From Gammaproteobacteria bacterium (GTDB taxonomy: Bacteria > Pseudomonadota > Gammaproteobacteria > Pseudomonadales > Cellvibrionaceae): 40,833 bases of DNA. Both the position numbers and the translations under genes were made by a program. Each line of letters starts with the position of its first letter. Position 1 is the stretch's first letter. Below the pieces are notes generated by a model. The model was not told the origin of the DNA. It was given only the letters and a program-made list of their open reading frames with translations, and did no database searches. The DNA is taken from the NCBI GenBank assembly GCA_021151835.1, contig JAGKWO010000044.1, positions 1-40,833 on the forward strand, read 5' to 3'. Shown one piece after another: positions 8,276 to 15,726 of the stretch.

Positions 8276-10333
8276 TTATCTGAGCAATTGCAACACTTGT
8301 TCAGGTCGAGCATTGGATTGCGCCAACATCGCTTGCGCCGCTTGTTGCAGTACTTGCGCACGGCTCAATGCTGCAGTTTCCGCAGCAAAATCGGCGTCTA
8401 CAATCCGCGAACGCGATGCTGATGTTTTTTCCGAAACGTTCGCCAGGTTGGACATGGTGAAATCCAAACGGTTGTTGATAGCACCTAACTGTGACCGCGC
8501 ATCATTGATTGTCGTCAATGCATTATCGATCACGCCCAGTGCTTTTTGTGCACCTTGTACCGAATCAATACTGATTGAGGCTATCGCAGTACCAAAAGCA
8601 CCTTCAGCAGTTACATTGGACTCAAGCAATCCCAGGGTTGCGGCAACTGCATTGGGTCCCAACTTCACGCTGATCGGCGAACCATTTGAACTGGTCAGCC
8701 TGATACCACCGGGAACTGTTTCTGATGTCGCACTAATGGTTGCTGCTGCGCCAGTACCTGATTGGATTTGCAGGGCTTCACCATTCAAATCTGCCAAACC
8801 GGTATTGGTAGCATCAACACCAAAGGTAATTGCGGCAGAATTTCCTTCCAGAACTACACGCGTTCCCAACAAGGAAGCGCTAATACCGGTAACGTCAGTT
8901 TTCGCATTAAATGCTGCGACCACTGCAGAAATACTAGTCAAACCATTGATGTTAATTGGCTCACCGTTCATCAACAGAGGCGCAGTGATTGCCGTTAAAT
9001 CTATGCCACCAAAATCCAGCGTTGTAGAAGAAAATACTTCTGCGGTTACACCGGTATCTTGCTGTGAAGCATTAATGGCATTTATTTTTCCTAACAAACT
9101 ATCTGTATCTTTGTTAGTAATAATCACGCCATTGATGGTGAGATCACCGACGTTCCACGCAACAGCAGGAGTGGTAATACCCACACCTTCAATCTGGCCC
9201 GCATTGGTATTCTCGCGGAACCCAAGGGAATTCAGCTGTGCCAATGTGCCTGTTGAACCGCGGGTGATGGTGATTGGATCACCGTGTTCGGATTCCAGTA
9301 CCAGACGGCCAGCGTAAGTACCGTTAATGCTACCACCCGCTGAGTTTGCCGGAACGCTGCCGTCAGTAATAACGAATTGCGAAACGTTAAGACCGGCAAT
9401 ACTCAACTTGCTGTTCTCGCCCACAGTCGCATTTAACAGGCCACCGCTTTCGGTATTAATTTTTTCCGCAAGTTCCTGGATGTTTTTGGTATTACTCACC
9501 TGAATGGTGGTTAAGGTCCCATCCAGCTTGGTAATCGCTACCTGAAATACCTGCCCTGTTTCCAGCACACCGGTACCGGCTGCTGTAGCAGTTGCCTGTG
9601 CGTAAGTTGAAGCATCAATACCCAGGACGTTTTTGTTGATGAGATCAACCAGTTTATCCAGGGTTTGTGCAGCAACCGCTGGTGGGCCAACGATGTTGAA
9701 ACCGTTGTAGCTTTCCAATGATTTCGCAATGGATTGGCCGTTAATAAGAATGTCGTTCTCATTAATCAGCAAGGTCGATAGGTCAATCTGGCCACCGAGC
9801 ATATCCACACCCACAAAACCCATCCCCAGGGTTTTGGCATCCATCGCCGGAATTTTCATGGTGATGGTTTGGCCTGCATCAGCACCGACTTGCAAATCCA
9901 CTTTACCTAATGAGCCATCCAGTAATTTTTGTCCGTTGAAGGATGTTGAATTCGCAATACGATCCAGTTCCAGGATCAATTGCTGAACTTCAGCATCCAG
10001 GGTTTTTCTATCCGCGTCGGAATAAATACCGTTCGCCGATTGAATGGAAAGTTCGCGCATACGCTGCAGGATGTTGGTTGTTTCCTGCAATGCACCTTCA
10101 GCGGTTTGAATCAGGGACACACCGTCGTTAGCGTTGCGGATTGCCTGATCCAGGCCGCGAATCTGGGAGGTCATGCGGTTTGAAATCGCCAGGCCGGCGG
10201 CATCATCTTTCGCAGAGTTAATACGTTGTCCTGAGGACAAACGTTCAGTGGCTCGATCAAGCGCGTTTCCTGAACTCAGCAATTGGCGTTGTGAATTCAA
10301 GGAAGCGACATTGGTGTTAATGACTAAAGGCAT
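8276..10333 (-). CDS. fliC: Flagellin 1
   Basis: Filament subunit, exported by the flagellar type III system. The N-terminal D0/D1 region (MPLVINTNVASLNSQRQLLSSG, then LSSGQRINSAKDDAAGLAISNRM) and the C-terminal D1/D0 region (NRLDFTMSNLANVSEKTSASRSRIVDADFAAETAALSRAQVLQQAAQAMLAQSNARPEQVLQLLR) are canonical. At 685 aa it is larger than enterobacterial flagellin (about 500). The central region of about 400 aa carries several beta-rich copies of the flagellin 'IN'-like motif (e.g. DLTINGVIITNKDTDSLLGKINAIN). It is paralogous to flagellin 2 over its full length, with nearly the same termini and a diverged middle. The ribosome site AGGAGA precedes ATG 10333. I found no good sigma-28 or sigma-54 site in the 190 bases upstream, so its promoter is unclear. 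Confidence 0.96.
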   Translation of the reverse strand: MPLVINTNVASLNSQRQLLSSGNALDRATERLSSGQRINSAKDDAAGLAISNRMTSQIRGLDQAIRNANDGVSLIQTAEGALQETTNILQRMRELSIQSANGIYSDADRKTLDAEVQQLILELDRIANSTSFNGQKLLDGSLGKVDLQVGADAGQTITMKIPAMDAKTLGMGFVGVDMLGGQIDLSTLLINENDILINGQSIAKSLESYNGFNIVGPPAVAAQTLDKLVDLINKNVLGIDASTYAQATATAAGTGVLETGQVFQVAITKLDGTLTTIQVSNTKNIQELAEKINTESGGLLNATVGENSKLSIAGLNVSQFVITDGSVPANSAGGSINGTYAGRLVLESEHGDPITITRGSTGTLAQLNSLGFRENTNAGQIEGVGITTPAVAWNVGDLTINGVIITNKDTDSLLGKINAINASQQDTGVTAEVFSSTTLDFGGIDLTAITAPLLMNGEPININGLTSISAVVAAFNAKTDVTGISASLLGTRVVLEGNSAAITFGVDATNTGLADLNGEALQIQSGTGAAATISATSETVPGGIRLTSSNGSPISVKLGPNAVAATLGLLESNVTAEGAFGTAIASISIDSVQGAQKALGVIDNALTTINDARSQLGAINNRLDFTMSNLANVSEKTSASRSRIVDADFAAETAALSRAQVLQQAAQAMLAQSNARPEQVLQLLR

Positions 10334-10426
10334 AATGAATCTCCTAATGATTGTTCCTGTTCACAGTTGCTATTGCTGTGACAAGTTTTAATTTCCCATT
10401 TAAAAAAATTAAAAAACACCATCGGT

Positions 10427-10464
10427 AAAAACAAAAAAAAAGAGAGCCGCTTGCGCCGCTCTCT
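10427..10464 (-). terminator. Terminator of the flagellin 2-flaG unit
   Basis: AGAGAGC and GCTCTCT arms (10441-10464, one internal mismatch) are followed on the minus strand by a long T-rich tract (10427-10440). It separates flaG from the flagellin 1 gene. Confidence 0.88.
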
Positions 10465-10526
10465 TTTCTTTTTACACATCAGGATTAAAACCAAAAAACT
10501 CAATAAAACCCTGTTTTTACAGCACT

Positions 10527-10916
10527 TTACGCTTGCGCACTAAACAGCTGCCCAGGCTCATCCGGAGTATGTGTCTGAGCCAAACGCAGAAATATTTCAT
10601 CGGGGATTTGACGAATAACTTCTTGCGTTGTGCGATCCAAAACCTTCACTACAGTCTCGCCGGAATCGGGGTCGTAACTGAAGTTTAAATCGCGTTGGGT
10701 GGACTGAATATATTCATTCATTTGTGCCACTGCAGCCTGAACTCGCTCTTGTACCGCCTGGGAATTGACAGGATCCTGGGGTAAAGATCTTGCCGCTTCG
10801 GCGGCAGGCGGCAAATCATTGCCGGTTTTTTGACCTTGAGAAAGCGCCGGCAACGACGAAACCGGTGCAGCTTTCGCTTGAACCGGACTCGAAGCAATTT
10901 TAGTGATGTCATTCAT
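10527..10916 (-). CDS. flaG: FlaG family protein
   Basis: A 129-aa FlaG-family protein. In other polarly flagellated bacteria FlaG affects filament length; its mechanism is not well defined. The conserved C-terminal half is clear: LNFSYDPDSGETVVKVLDRTTQEVIRQIPDEIFLRLA (about residues 75-112). The N-terminal half is low-complexity and rich in Ala, Pro and Ser. It lies 65 bases after flagellin 2 on the same strand, behind a GC-rich hairpin, the common flagellin-flaG arrangement. Start ATG 10916 with AGGAATAGG upstream. Confidence 0.9.
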   Translation of the reverse strand: MNDITKIASSPVQAKAAPVSSLPALSQGQKTGNDLPPAAEAARSLPQDPVNSQAVQERVQAAVAQMNEYIQSTQRDLNFSYDPDSGETVVKVLDRTTQEVIRQIPDEIFLRLAQTHTPDEPGQLFSAQA

Positions 10917-10937
10917 AGCCTATTCCTCACCAAAATT

Positions 10938-10970
10938 CCCCCGGGCGTGCCGTTATTGGTTACCCGGGGG
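10938..10970 (-). promoter_or_regulatory. GC-rich hairpin between flagellin 2 and flaG
   Basis: CCCCCGGG (10938-10945) pairs with CCCGGGGG (10963-10970) around a 17-base loop. On the minus strand only AATTTT follows, a poor T-tract. It is probably a partial attenuator or an mRNA 3'-end stabiliser that lets flagellin outnumber FlaG. Confidence 0.55.
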
Positions 10971-10981
10971 ATGCCAGTTAA

Positions 10982-13045
10982 TTATCTCAAGAGAGACAAC
11001 ACTTGTTGTGGACGCGCATTTGACTGGGCCAACATCGCAGACGCCGCTTGTTGCAACACTTGTGAACGGCTCAGGTTTGCAGTTTCCGCCGCGAAGTCAG
11101 CATCAGTGATACGTGAACGTGCTGATGAAGTCTTCTCGGAGATGTTTGCCAGGTTAGATACAGTAAAGTCCAAACGGTTGTTGATCGCACCGAGATCTGA
11201 ACGCACATCGTTGATGGTGGTTAATGCGTTATCGATCACCTTGATTGCTTTCTGGGCATTAGCCTGGGTGTCAATGCTGATTGAAGCAATCGCACTACCG
11301 AACACACCGCCAGCGCTAGCATTGGAGTCAATCAAACCGGTTTTGGCTTCAGCGGCAGTATCTTTCACATCAACCGAAATCGGATTGCCATTGTTACTGG
11401 TCAATTTGATACCACCAGCAGCAGTTGAGGTATCAGTAATTGCTGCCAACGCTGATGAACCACCGGCAAATTGAACCAGGTTAGTACCGTCAGTTAACGC
11501 TGCGGTAGGTGCATCACCAGTACCGCCAGTACCTGTACTGAACGAAATCTGGGCTACGTTGCCTTCCAGGATCAAACGGGTTCCTGACACTGTCGCAGTA
11601 ATACCGGTTTTATCGGATTGGTTGTTGAATGCTGTAGCCACATCAGAGAGTTTGGTAGTAGCAGTACCTGCAGCGACAGTAACGTCAACACCATTAAGGG
11701 CAATCACACCACCAGCAAGGGTAGACAATGCAGTGCTACCAAAGTCCAGGGTTGCAGTGGTAAATGCAGTAGCACTTACGCCAGTTTGATCAGAAACGGA
11801 GTTGATCGCCTTAACTTTATCAGACAAGCCACCAGTCGTACTGGAACCTACATCCACGCCGTTAATTTTCAAATCACCAACAGCGAATGCGTTGCTGTCT
11901 ACTGCATGACCTTCGATGGTGCCGGCTTTGTCATTCTCTCTGAAACCAAGGAATCCCAGTTGTCCCAAAGTACCGATTGAACCACGGGTTACAGTGATAG
12001 GATCATCATTGTCTGCTTTCAGGACGATACGCGCATTAGCGGCAGTAGTAATACCGGCTCCCAAGGCACTGGCAGCGTCCGTTACAGCAATTGAAGACAC
12101 ATTTTCAGCAGAGATAGATACTTTTCCGTCATCACCGATACTAGCTGCAAACTTGCCACCAGATGAGTTGTTCATCTTTTCAACCAACTCTTTCAGGCTG
12201 CTGGTTCCATTGGTACCACCACCAACGTTGATCGCGGTAGTAGTGCCATCAAGATTAGTCAACGTTACAGTAACTGACTGGGCAGAGGTCAATACACCAG
12301 TACCCGCTGCAGTTGCTGAGGCAACAGCATAAGTAGAAGCAGTAACACCATTAACATTTTTGTTGATATGGTCCAACAACTCCTGGTCCGAGTCTGAAGT
12401 ACCATCAAAAGTATCGGTGCCTTTAATGATTGACTGACCATTAATCAAAATACTGCCTTCACGCAGGATGTCAGCAGTAGCAAACGAGTTGATTGCAGAA
12501 GCACCACCCATCAAATCCACGCTGGTAGAACCCATACCCAGGGTTTTGGCATCCATCGCTGGCACTTTCAAAGAGATGGTTTGGTTAGCGCTTGAACCTA
12601 CTTGCAGGTCCACTTTACCTAACTTGCCGTCCAACAGGTTTTGACCATTGAATGAAGTAGTTTTAGCAATACGATCCAATTCTGATACGAGTTGTTTAAC
12701 TTCCGCATCCAGGGTTTTACGGTCGCTTGCAGAGTAGATACCGTTCGCTGATTGAACAGACAGTTCACGCATACGTTGCAGAATGTTGGTTGATTCTGAC
12801 AGCGCACCTTCAGCGGTTTGAATCAGGGACACACCATCGTTCGCGTTACGAATCGCTTGGTCCAAACCACGCACTTGAGAGGTCATGCGGTTGGCAATCG
12901 CCAGACCGGCAGCGTCGTCTTTTGCTGAGTTAATACGTTGACCGGATGACAAACGCTCGGTTGAACGGTCGAGTGACGCACCCGAATTCATCAACTGACG
13001 TTGAGCATTCAGAGAGGCGACGTTTGTGTTAATTACTAAAGCCAT
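10982..13045 (-). CDS. fliC: Flagellin 2
   Basis: A second full-length flagellin of 687 aa. Terminal domains are canonical (MALVINTNVASLNAQRQLMNSG at the start; ARSRITDADFAAETANLSRSQVLQQAASAMLAQSNARPQQVLSLLR at the end). The large central region is rich in Thr, Ala, Gly and Ser and contains IN-like repeats (DLKINGVDVGSSTTGGLSDKVKAINSVSDQTGVSATAF). It aligns end to end with flagellin 1, and the two are separated only by flaG and a terminator, which points to tandem duplication. Its ribosome site (AGGAGA before ATG 13045) is like that of flagellin 1. A strong sigma-28 promoter about 110 bases upstream suggests it is a major filament subunit. Symbol fliC is generic for both copies. Confidence 0.96.
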   Translation of the reverse strand: MALVINTNVASLNAQRQLMNSGASLDRSTERLSSGQRINSAKDDAAGLAIANRMTSQVRGLDQAIRNANDGVSLIQTAEGALSESTNILQRMRELSVQSANGIYSASDRKTLDAEVKQLVSELDRIAKTTSFNGQNLLDGKLGKVDLQVGSSANQTISLKVPAMDAKTLGMGSTSVDLMGGASAINSFATADILREGSILINGQSIIKGTDTFDGTSDSDQELLDHINKNVNGVTASTYAVASATAAGTGVLTSAQSVTVTLTNLDGTTTAINVGGGTNGTSSLKELVEKMNNSSGGKFAASIGDDGKVSISAENVSSIAVTDAASALGAGITTAANARIVLKADNDDPITVTRGSIGTLGQLGFLGFRENDKAGTIEGHAVDSNAFAVGDLKINGVDVGSSTTGGLSDKVKAINSVSDQTGVSATAFTTATLDFGSTALSTLAGGVIALNGVDVTVAAGTATTKLSDVATAFNNQSDKTGITATVSGTRLILEGNVAQISFSTGTGGTGDAPTAALTDGTNLVQFAGGSSALAAITDTSTAAGGIKLTSNNGNPISVDVKDTAAEAKTGLIDSNASAGGVFGSAIASISIDTQANAQKAIKVIDNALTTINDVRSDLGAINNRLDFTVSNLANISEKTSSARSRITDADFAAETANLSRSQVLQQAASAMLAQSNARPQQVLSLLR

Positions 13046-13154
13046 GATGAATCTCCTGGATTTAAATTTCAGTGCAGTGGTTTGTTAAGACCGTGCTGCT
13101 AGTGTCGGTTGATGAAGTCTGACGCCAACAGCTTAATCAGCACTTCTAACAAGG

Positions 13155-13181
13155 TTATCGACACGTCCAGAAGGAGCTTTA
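13155..13181 (-). promoter_or_regulatory. Sigma-28 (FliA) promoter of flagellin 2
   Basis: On the minus strand it reads TAAAGCTC-N11-GTCGATAA, close to the consensus TAAAGTTT-N11-GCCGATAA with exact spacing. It lies about 110 bases before the flagellin 2 ATG, giving a long 5' leader. The bases just upstream are very A/T-rich and may act as an UP element. Confidence 0.82.
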
Positions 13182-13269
13182 GAAAATTTTTATGGCAGGA
13201 ACTAACTATTTACAACAAAAATCAGCAAAAATAATTTCAATTAGTTATATAAAAACGAAAAATGTCAAT

Positions 13270-13596
13270 TTATCGGCCATAGGCATCAAGTGCCTTGCTT
13301 GCATTGGTCGAGTGACGCAATTCTGACGCAGTGTTATCGCGATTAAGCTCGGCAAGGCCGGTCAGTTGCCGGTTTATTTGCTGGATCTCCTGAACGAGCT
13401 CGGCAGCTTGTGCCTCCAAATTCGCTTGGGCCAGTGAAGCAAGGTATTCAGTATCATGAATTGATAACAAGCCTTGCTGGCGTTGTTGTACCAGGGTTTC
13501 AAACGAATCCCAATCACCGGCCTGGGCCAGGGATAGTAACGCCTGTGATTGGCTGAGGGCACGAGTCAGGGGATCTAACAGCGGGTTGGTATCCAT
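13270..13596 (-). CDS. fliT: FliT-like flagellar chaperone
   Basis: A 108-aa acidic, helical protein starting at ATG 13596 (GAAGAGA upstream). A longer in-frame extension to 13641 has no support. It has the pattern of FliT-family export chaperones: an N-terminal helix with SLAQAGDWDSFETLVQQRQQGL, a central coil (LEAQAAELVQEIQQINRQLTGLAELNR) and a C-terminal ...ASKALDAYGR. FliT family members bind FliD or other export substrates and are weakly conserved, so the call rests on pattern and on the location between flgL and flagellin. Being here, rather than behind fliD-fliS, is uncommon. It follows the flgL terminator and no promoter of its own is obvious. Confidence 0.65.
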   Translation of the reverse strand: MDTNPLLDPLTRALSQSQALLSLAQAGDWDSFETLVQQRQQGLLSIHDTEYLASLAQANLEAQAAELVQEIQQINRQLTGLAELNRDNTASELRHSTNASKALDAYGR

Positions 13597-13651
13597 AGAA
13601 TTCTCTTCGCAATGGAAACTAAAGCAGGCTAAGGCTATCAATCAAGATTAG

Positions 13652-13691
13652 CAAAAAAAATGCTGGCGCAGTAATTTACTACGCCAGCATA
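13652..13691 (-). terminator. Terminator of the flgFGHIJKL operon
   Basis: ATGCTGGCG and CGCCAGCAT arms enclose a second nested stem (AGTAA/TTACT), giving one long almost uninterrupted hairpin (13660-13690). On the minus strand it is followed by eight T. It lies about 25 bases after the flgL stop. Confidence 0.95.
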
Positions 13692-13716
13692 ATTCATATA
13701 GATCGTTTAGCGCTAA

Positions 13717-15615
13717 CTAAAGGTAAGTAAATAGTGTTAATTGACTCACCTTTGCAAAACTTTGTTGTGAAGCACTGAGCACCAGCGACTGCATGGATAA
13801 TTTAATGGTCGCATCGGCGTAGTCCAGCCCCTCCAGATCCTTCAGTGCAGTCTGGGTCGACAGGGTGATGTCCACATTCAATTCCTTACTACTATCAAGC
13901 GTATTCAGGCGCGAACCCAACTCGCCTTGGACCGATGTTAAATTGGTTTCAACATTTTTCAGGTTGGTTATCGTCTTAGCGACGATCTTGGCCAACTCCG
14001 CTTTGCTCTCCGGATTATCTTTTACATTCTTCATCGCTTCGCTAAAACGCGAAAGTGTGGTTAACAACCCTTGCTTATCAGTCGATTCCACGAAGAACGT
14101 ATCGCCAGGCTCAATTAAGGCCCCCACAGTAGATGATGTACCTGTGCCGCGAGTATTCAATCCGGTTACGGTATCCAGATTACTATTGCCGCCTTTAATA
14201 GTGACCCGGGCATTGTTGTTGGAAATAATTCCCTGGTCGGTCACGGTCAATCCCAGACGCGCCAATTTTGGATAATTGGTGGGATTATTAAAAATTTCCG
14301 TAAGCGTATTGGGCGAAACGCCGGTAATGTTTTGATTGAACGTAAACGATTCAACTTTTCCATTCACTTCCAGTTGGAATGTGGCCGGGCTGGAACTGAA
14401 GTCAGTCGGCGTAAAGGTGAGTGGCAAATTTACTGAGCGGGTTCCATCAGTACCCATGATTGCCGTAACACCCGGTCCGCTGGCGCCATTAACCATTTCA
14501 ATATTCAACCCGCTCGCACTCTGGATGCCTGCAGCCGTTACGGTAATGCCCAGAGCCGCAAGTTTAGCGGCATTGCCTGTTGGTAACGCGGGAGGAACTG
14601 CGGCACCGATATTTAATTCAGCCGCTAATGCCACGCTATCGTTTGCAGCAATCGGCCCGGACATTGTGAAATATTCGGTTTTGCCGCCAATGCGAATACC
14701 AAACTGATCCCCTGCCCCTAACGCCGTTGCCGGTACAACACCAAATGGCAAGTTTGCTGGAACTGCTGGCTGCCCTGGAAATGGATGCCCCATAATTTTG
14801 AAGCGCGCACCGGCAACTTCAATATCAGCACCGGCAACATACGCCTGCGTTGGCAATAAAATTTTTCCGCTCGCTTTTTCTGTCACCGTAAAATTGACGG
14901 CAGATCCATTTTTGCTAAAGGTAATTTGCAAATCATTCGGATAGAGACGGTCAAATTCTTTTTGGTCAATCACTTCACCCACAGAAATAACCGCCGGTGG
15001 TTGCGATTTATTGGCAGCACTTGCCGATGTATTAAATGTATTGTGGCCGCTGGGAACATCGACAAATAATTTTTTCCCGGAGTCACTCACCGGCACAGTG
15101 ACAGAGGTTGATGCTTGCAGGCGCAGCTGGCCTTCATCGCCCAGGTACGAATAGTTTCCGCCGACATCACCAACAAAGGGCTTGGTGTCACCCTGGTAAC
15201 CGGAAAAAATATATTGGCCCGATGCGTTGCGGGTATTTTGCAAATTCACCAACTCGGTAATGCGGGTATCCACTTCTGCTGCCAGGGCTTTGTAATCGGA
15301 AGATGTATAGATCGCGGTGTTACCAGCCTTTACCGCCAGCTCACTCATGCGCTGGCCCAACTCAACGATGGTTTGTATCGTAGATTCTTCGAGGTTGAGG
15401 TTGGTTTCAGCAATATTGATATTTTTGCCGTATTGTGTGGTGCGCGCTAACTCCTGGTTAAGGCGCAATATTGCCGTTGCGGCAACAGGATCATCCGCCG
15501 GGGATAATACTTTTTTCCCGGTGGCCATTTGTTCCTGGGTTTTGGTGACGGCAGCTTGCGCCTGGGTCATGCCCAGTGTTGCAATGCTATAAATTTGCGA
15601 AGTGGATACACGCAT
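13717..15615 (-). CDS. flgL: Flagellar hook-associated protein 3 (hook-filament junction)
   Basis: FlgL forms the outer ring of the hook-filament junction, between FlgK and flagellin. The N-terminal region (MRVSTSQIYSIATLGMTQAQAAVTKTQEQMATGKKVLSPADDPVAATAILRLNQEL) and the C-terminal coiled region (TNLTSVQGELGSRLNTLDSS ... SMQSLVLSASQQSFAKVSQLTLFTYL) are typical. At 632 aa it is about twice the enterobacterial length. The excess is a central beta-rich part that includes two similar units (about residues 308-385 and 416-487), each with the pattern KLAxLGhTVTxxGI. It is last in the flgF-L operon and is followed by a strong terminator. AGGAG precedes ATG 15615. Confidence 0.93.
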   Translation of the reverse strand: MRVSTSQIYSIATLGMTQAQAAVTKTQEQMATGKKVLSPADDPVAATAILRLNQELARTTQYGKNINIAETNLNLEESTIQTIVELGQRMSELAVKAGNTAIYTSSDYKALAAEVDTRITELVNLQNTRNASGQYIFSGYQGDTKPFVGDVGGNYSYLGDEGQLRLQASTSVTVPVSDSGKKLFVDVPSGHNTFNTSASAANKSQPPAVISVGEVIDQKEFDRLYPNDLQITFSKNGSAVNFTVTEKASGKILLPTQAYVAGADIEVAGARFKIMGHPFPGQPAVPANLPFGVVPATALGAGDQFGIRIGGKTEYFTMSGPIAANDSVALAAELNIGAAVPPALPTGNAAKLAALGITVTAAGIQSASGLNIEMVNGASGPGVTAIMGTDGTRSVNLPLTFTPTDFSSSPATFQLEVNGKVESFTFNQNITGVSPNTLTEIFNNPTNYPKLARLGLTVTDQGIISNNNARVTIKGGNSNLDTVTGLNTRGTGTSSTVGALIEPGDTFFVESTDKQGLLTTLSRFSEAMKNVKDNPESKAELAKIVAKTITNLKNVETNLTSVQGELGSRLNTLDSSKELNVDITLSTQTALKDLEGLDYADATIKLSMQSLVLSASQQSFAKVSQLTLFTYL

Positions 15616-15726
15616 GTCAGTTCTCCTGAAGGCGGCAAGGGCGGCAAAAAGTTGCCCTCGCCAGGCTCATAGTACTAACAATGCATAAAGTGATCCAAAA
15701 TGAAAAATAAAATTAACGTGAACTTG

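Noticed and set aside
8313..9317. 334-codon frame antisense to flagellin 1
   Set aside because: It is a mirror of the low-complexity flagellin repeats, has no ribosome site, and similar mirrors occur opposite flagellin 2 and flgE.
10361..10381. CRP-like palindrome TCACAG...CTGTGA before flagellin 1
   Set aside because: The half-sites are in the reverse order to a CRP site (TGTGA-N6-TCACA). It is at most a small hairpin.
13268..13296. Sigma-28 site TTATCGGC at the end of the fliT-like gene
   Set aside because: It is the gene's own stop region and no matching -35 lies at the required distance. The true site for flagellin 2 is at 13155-13181.
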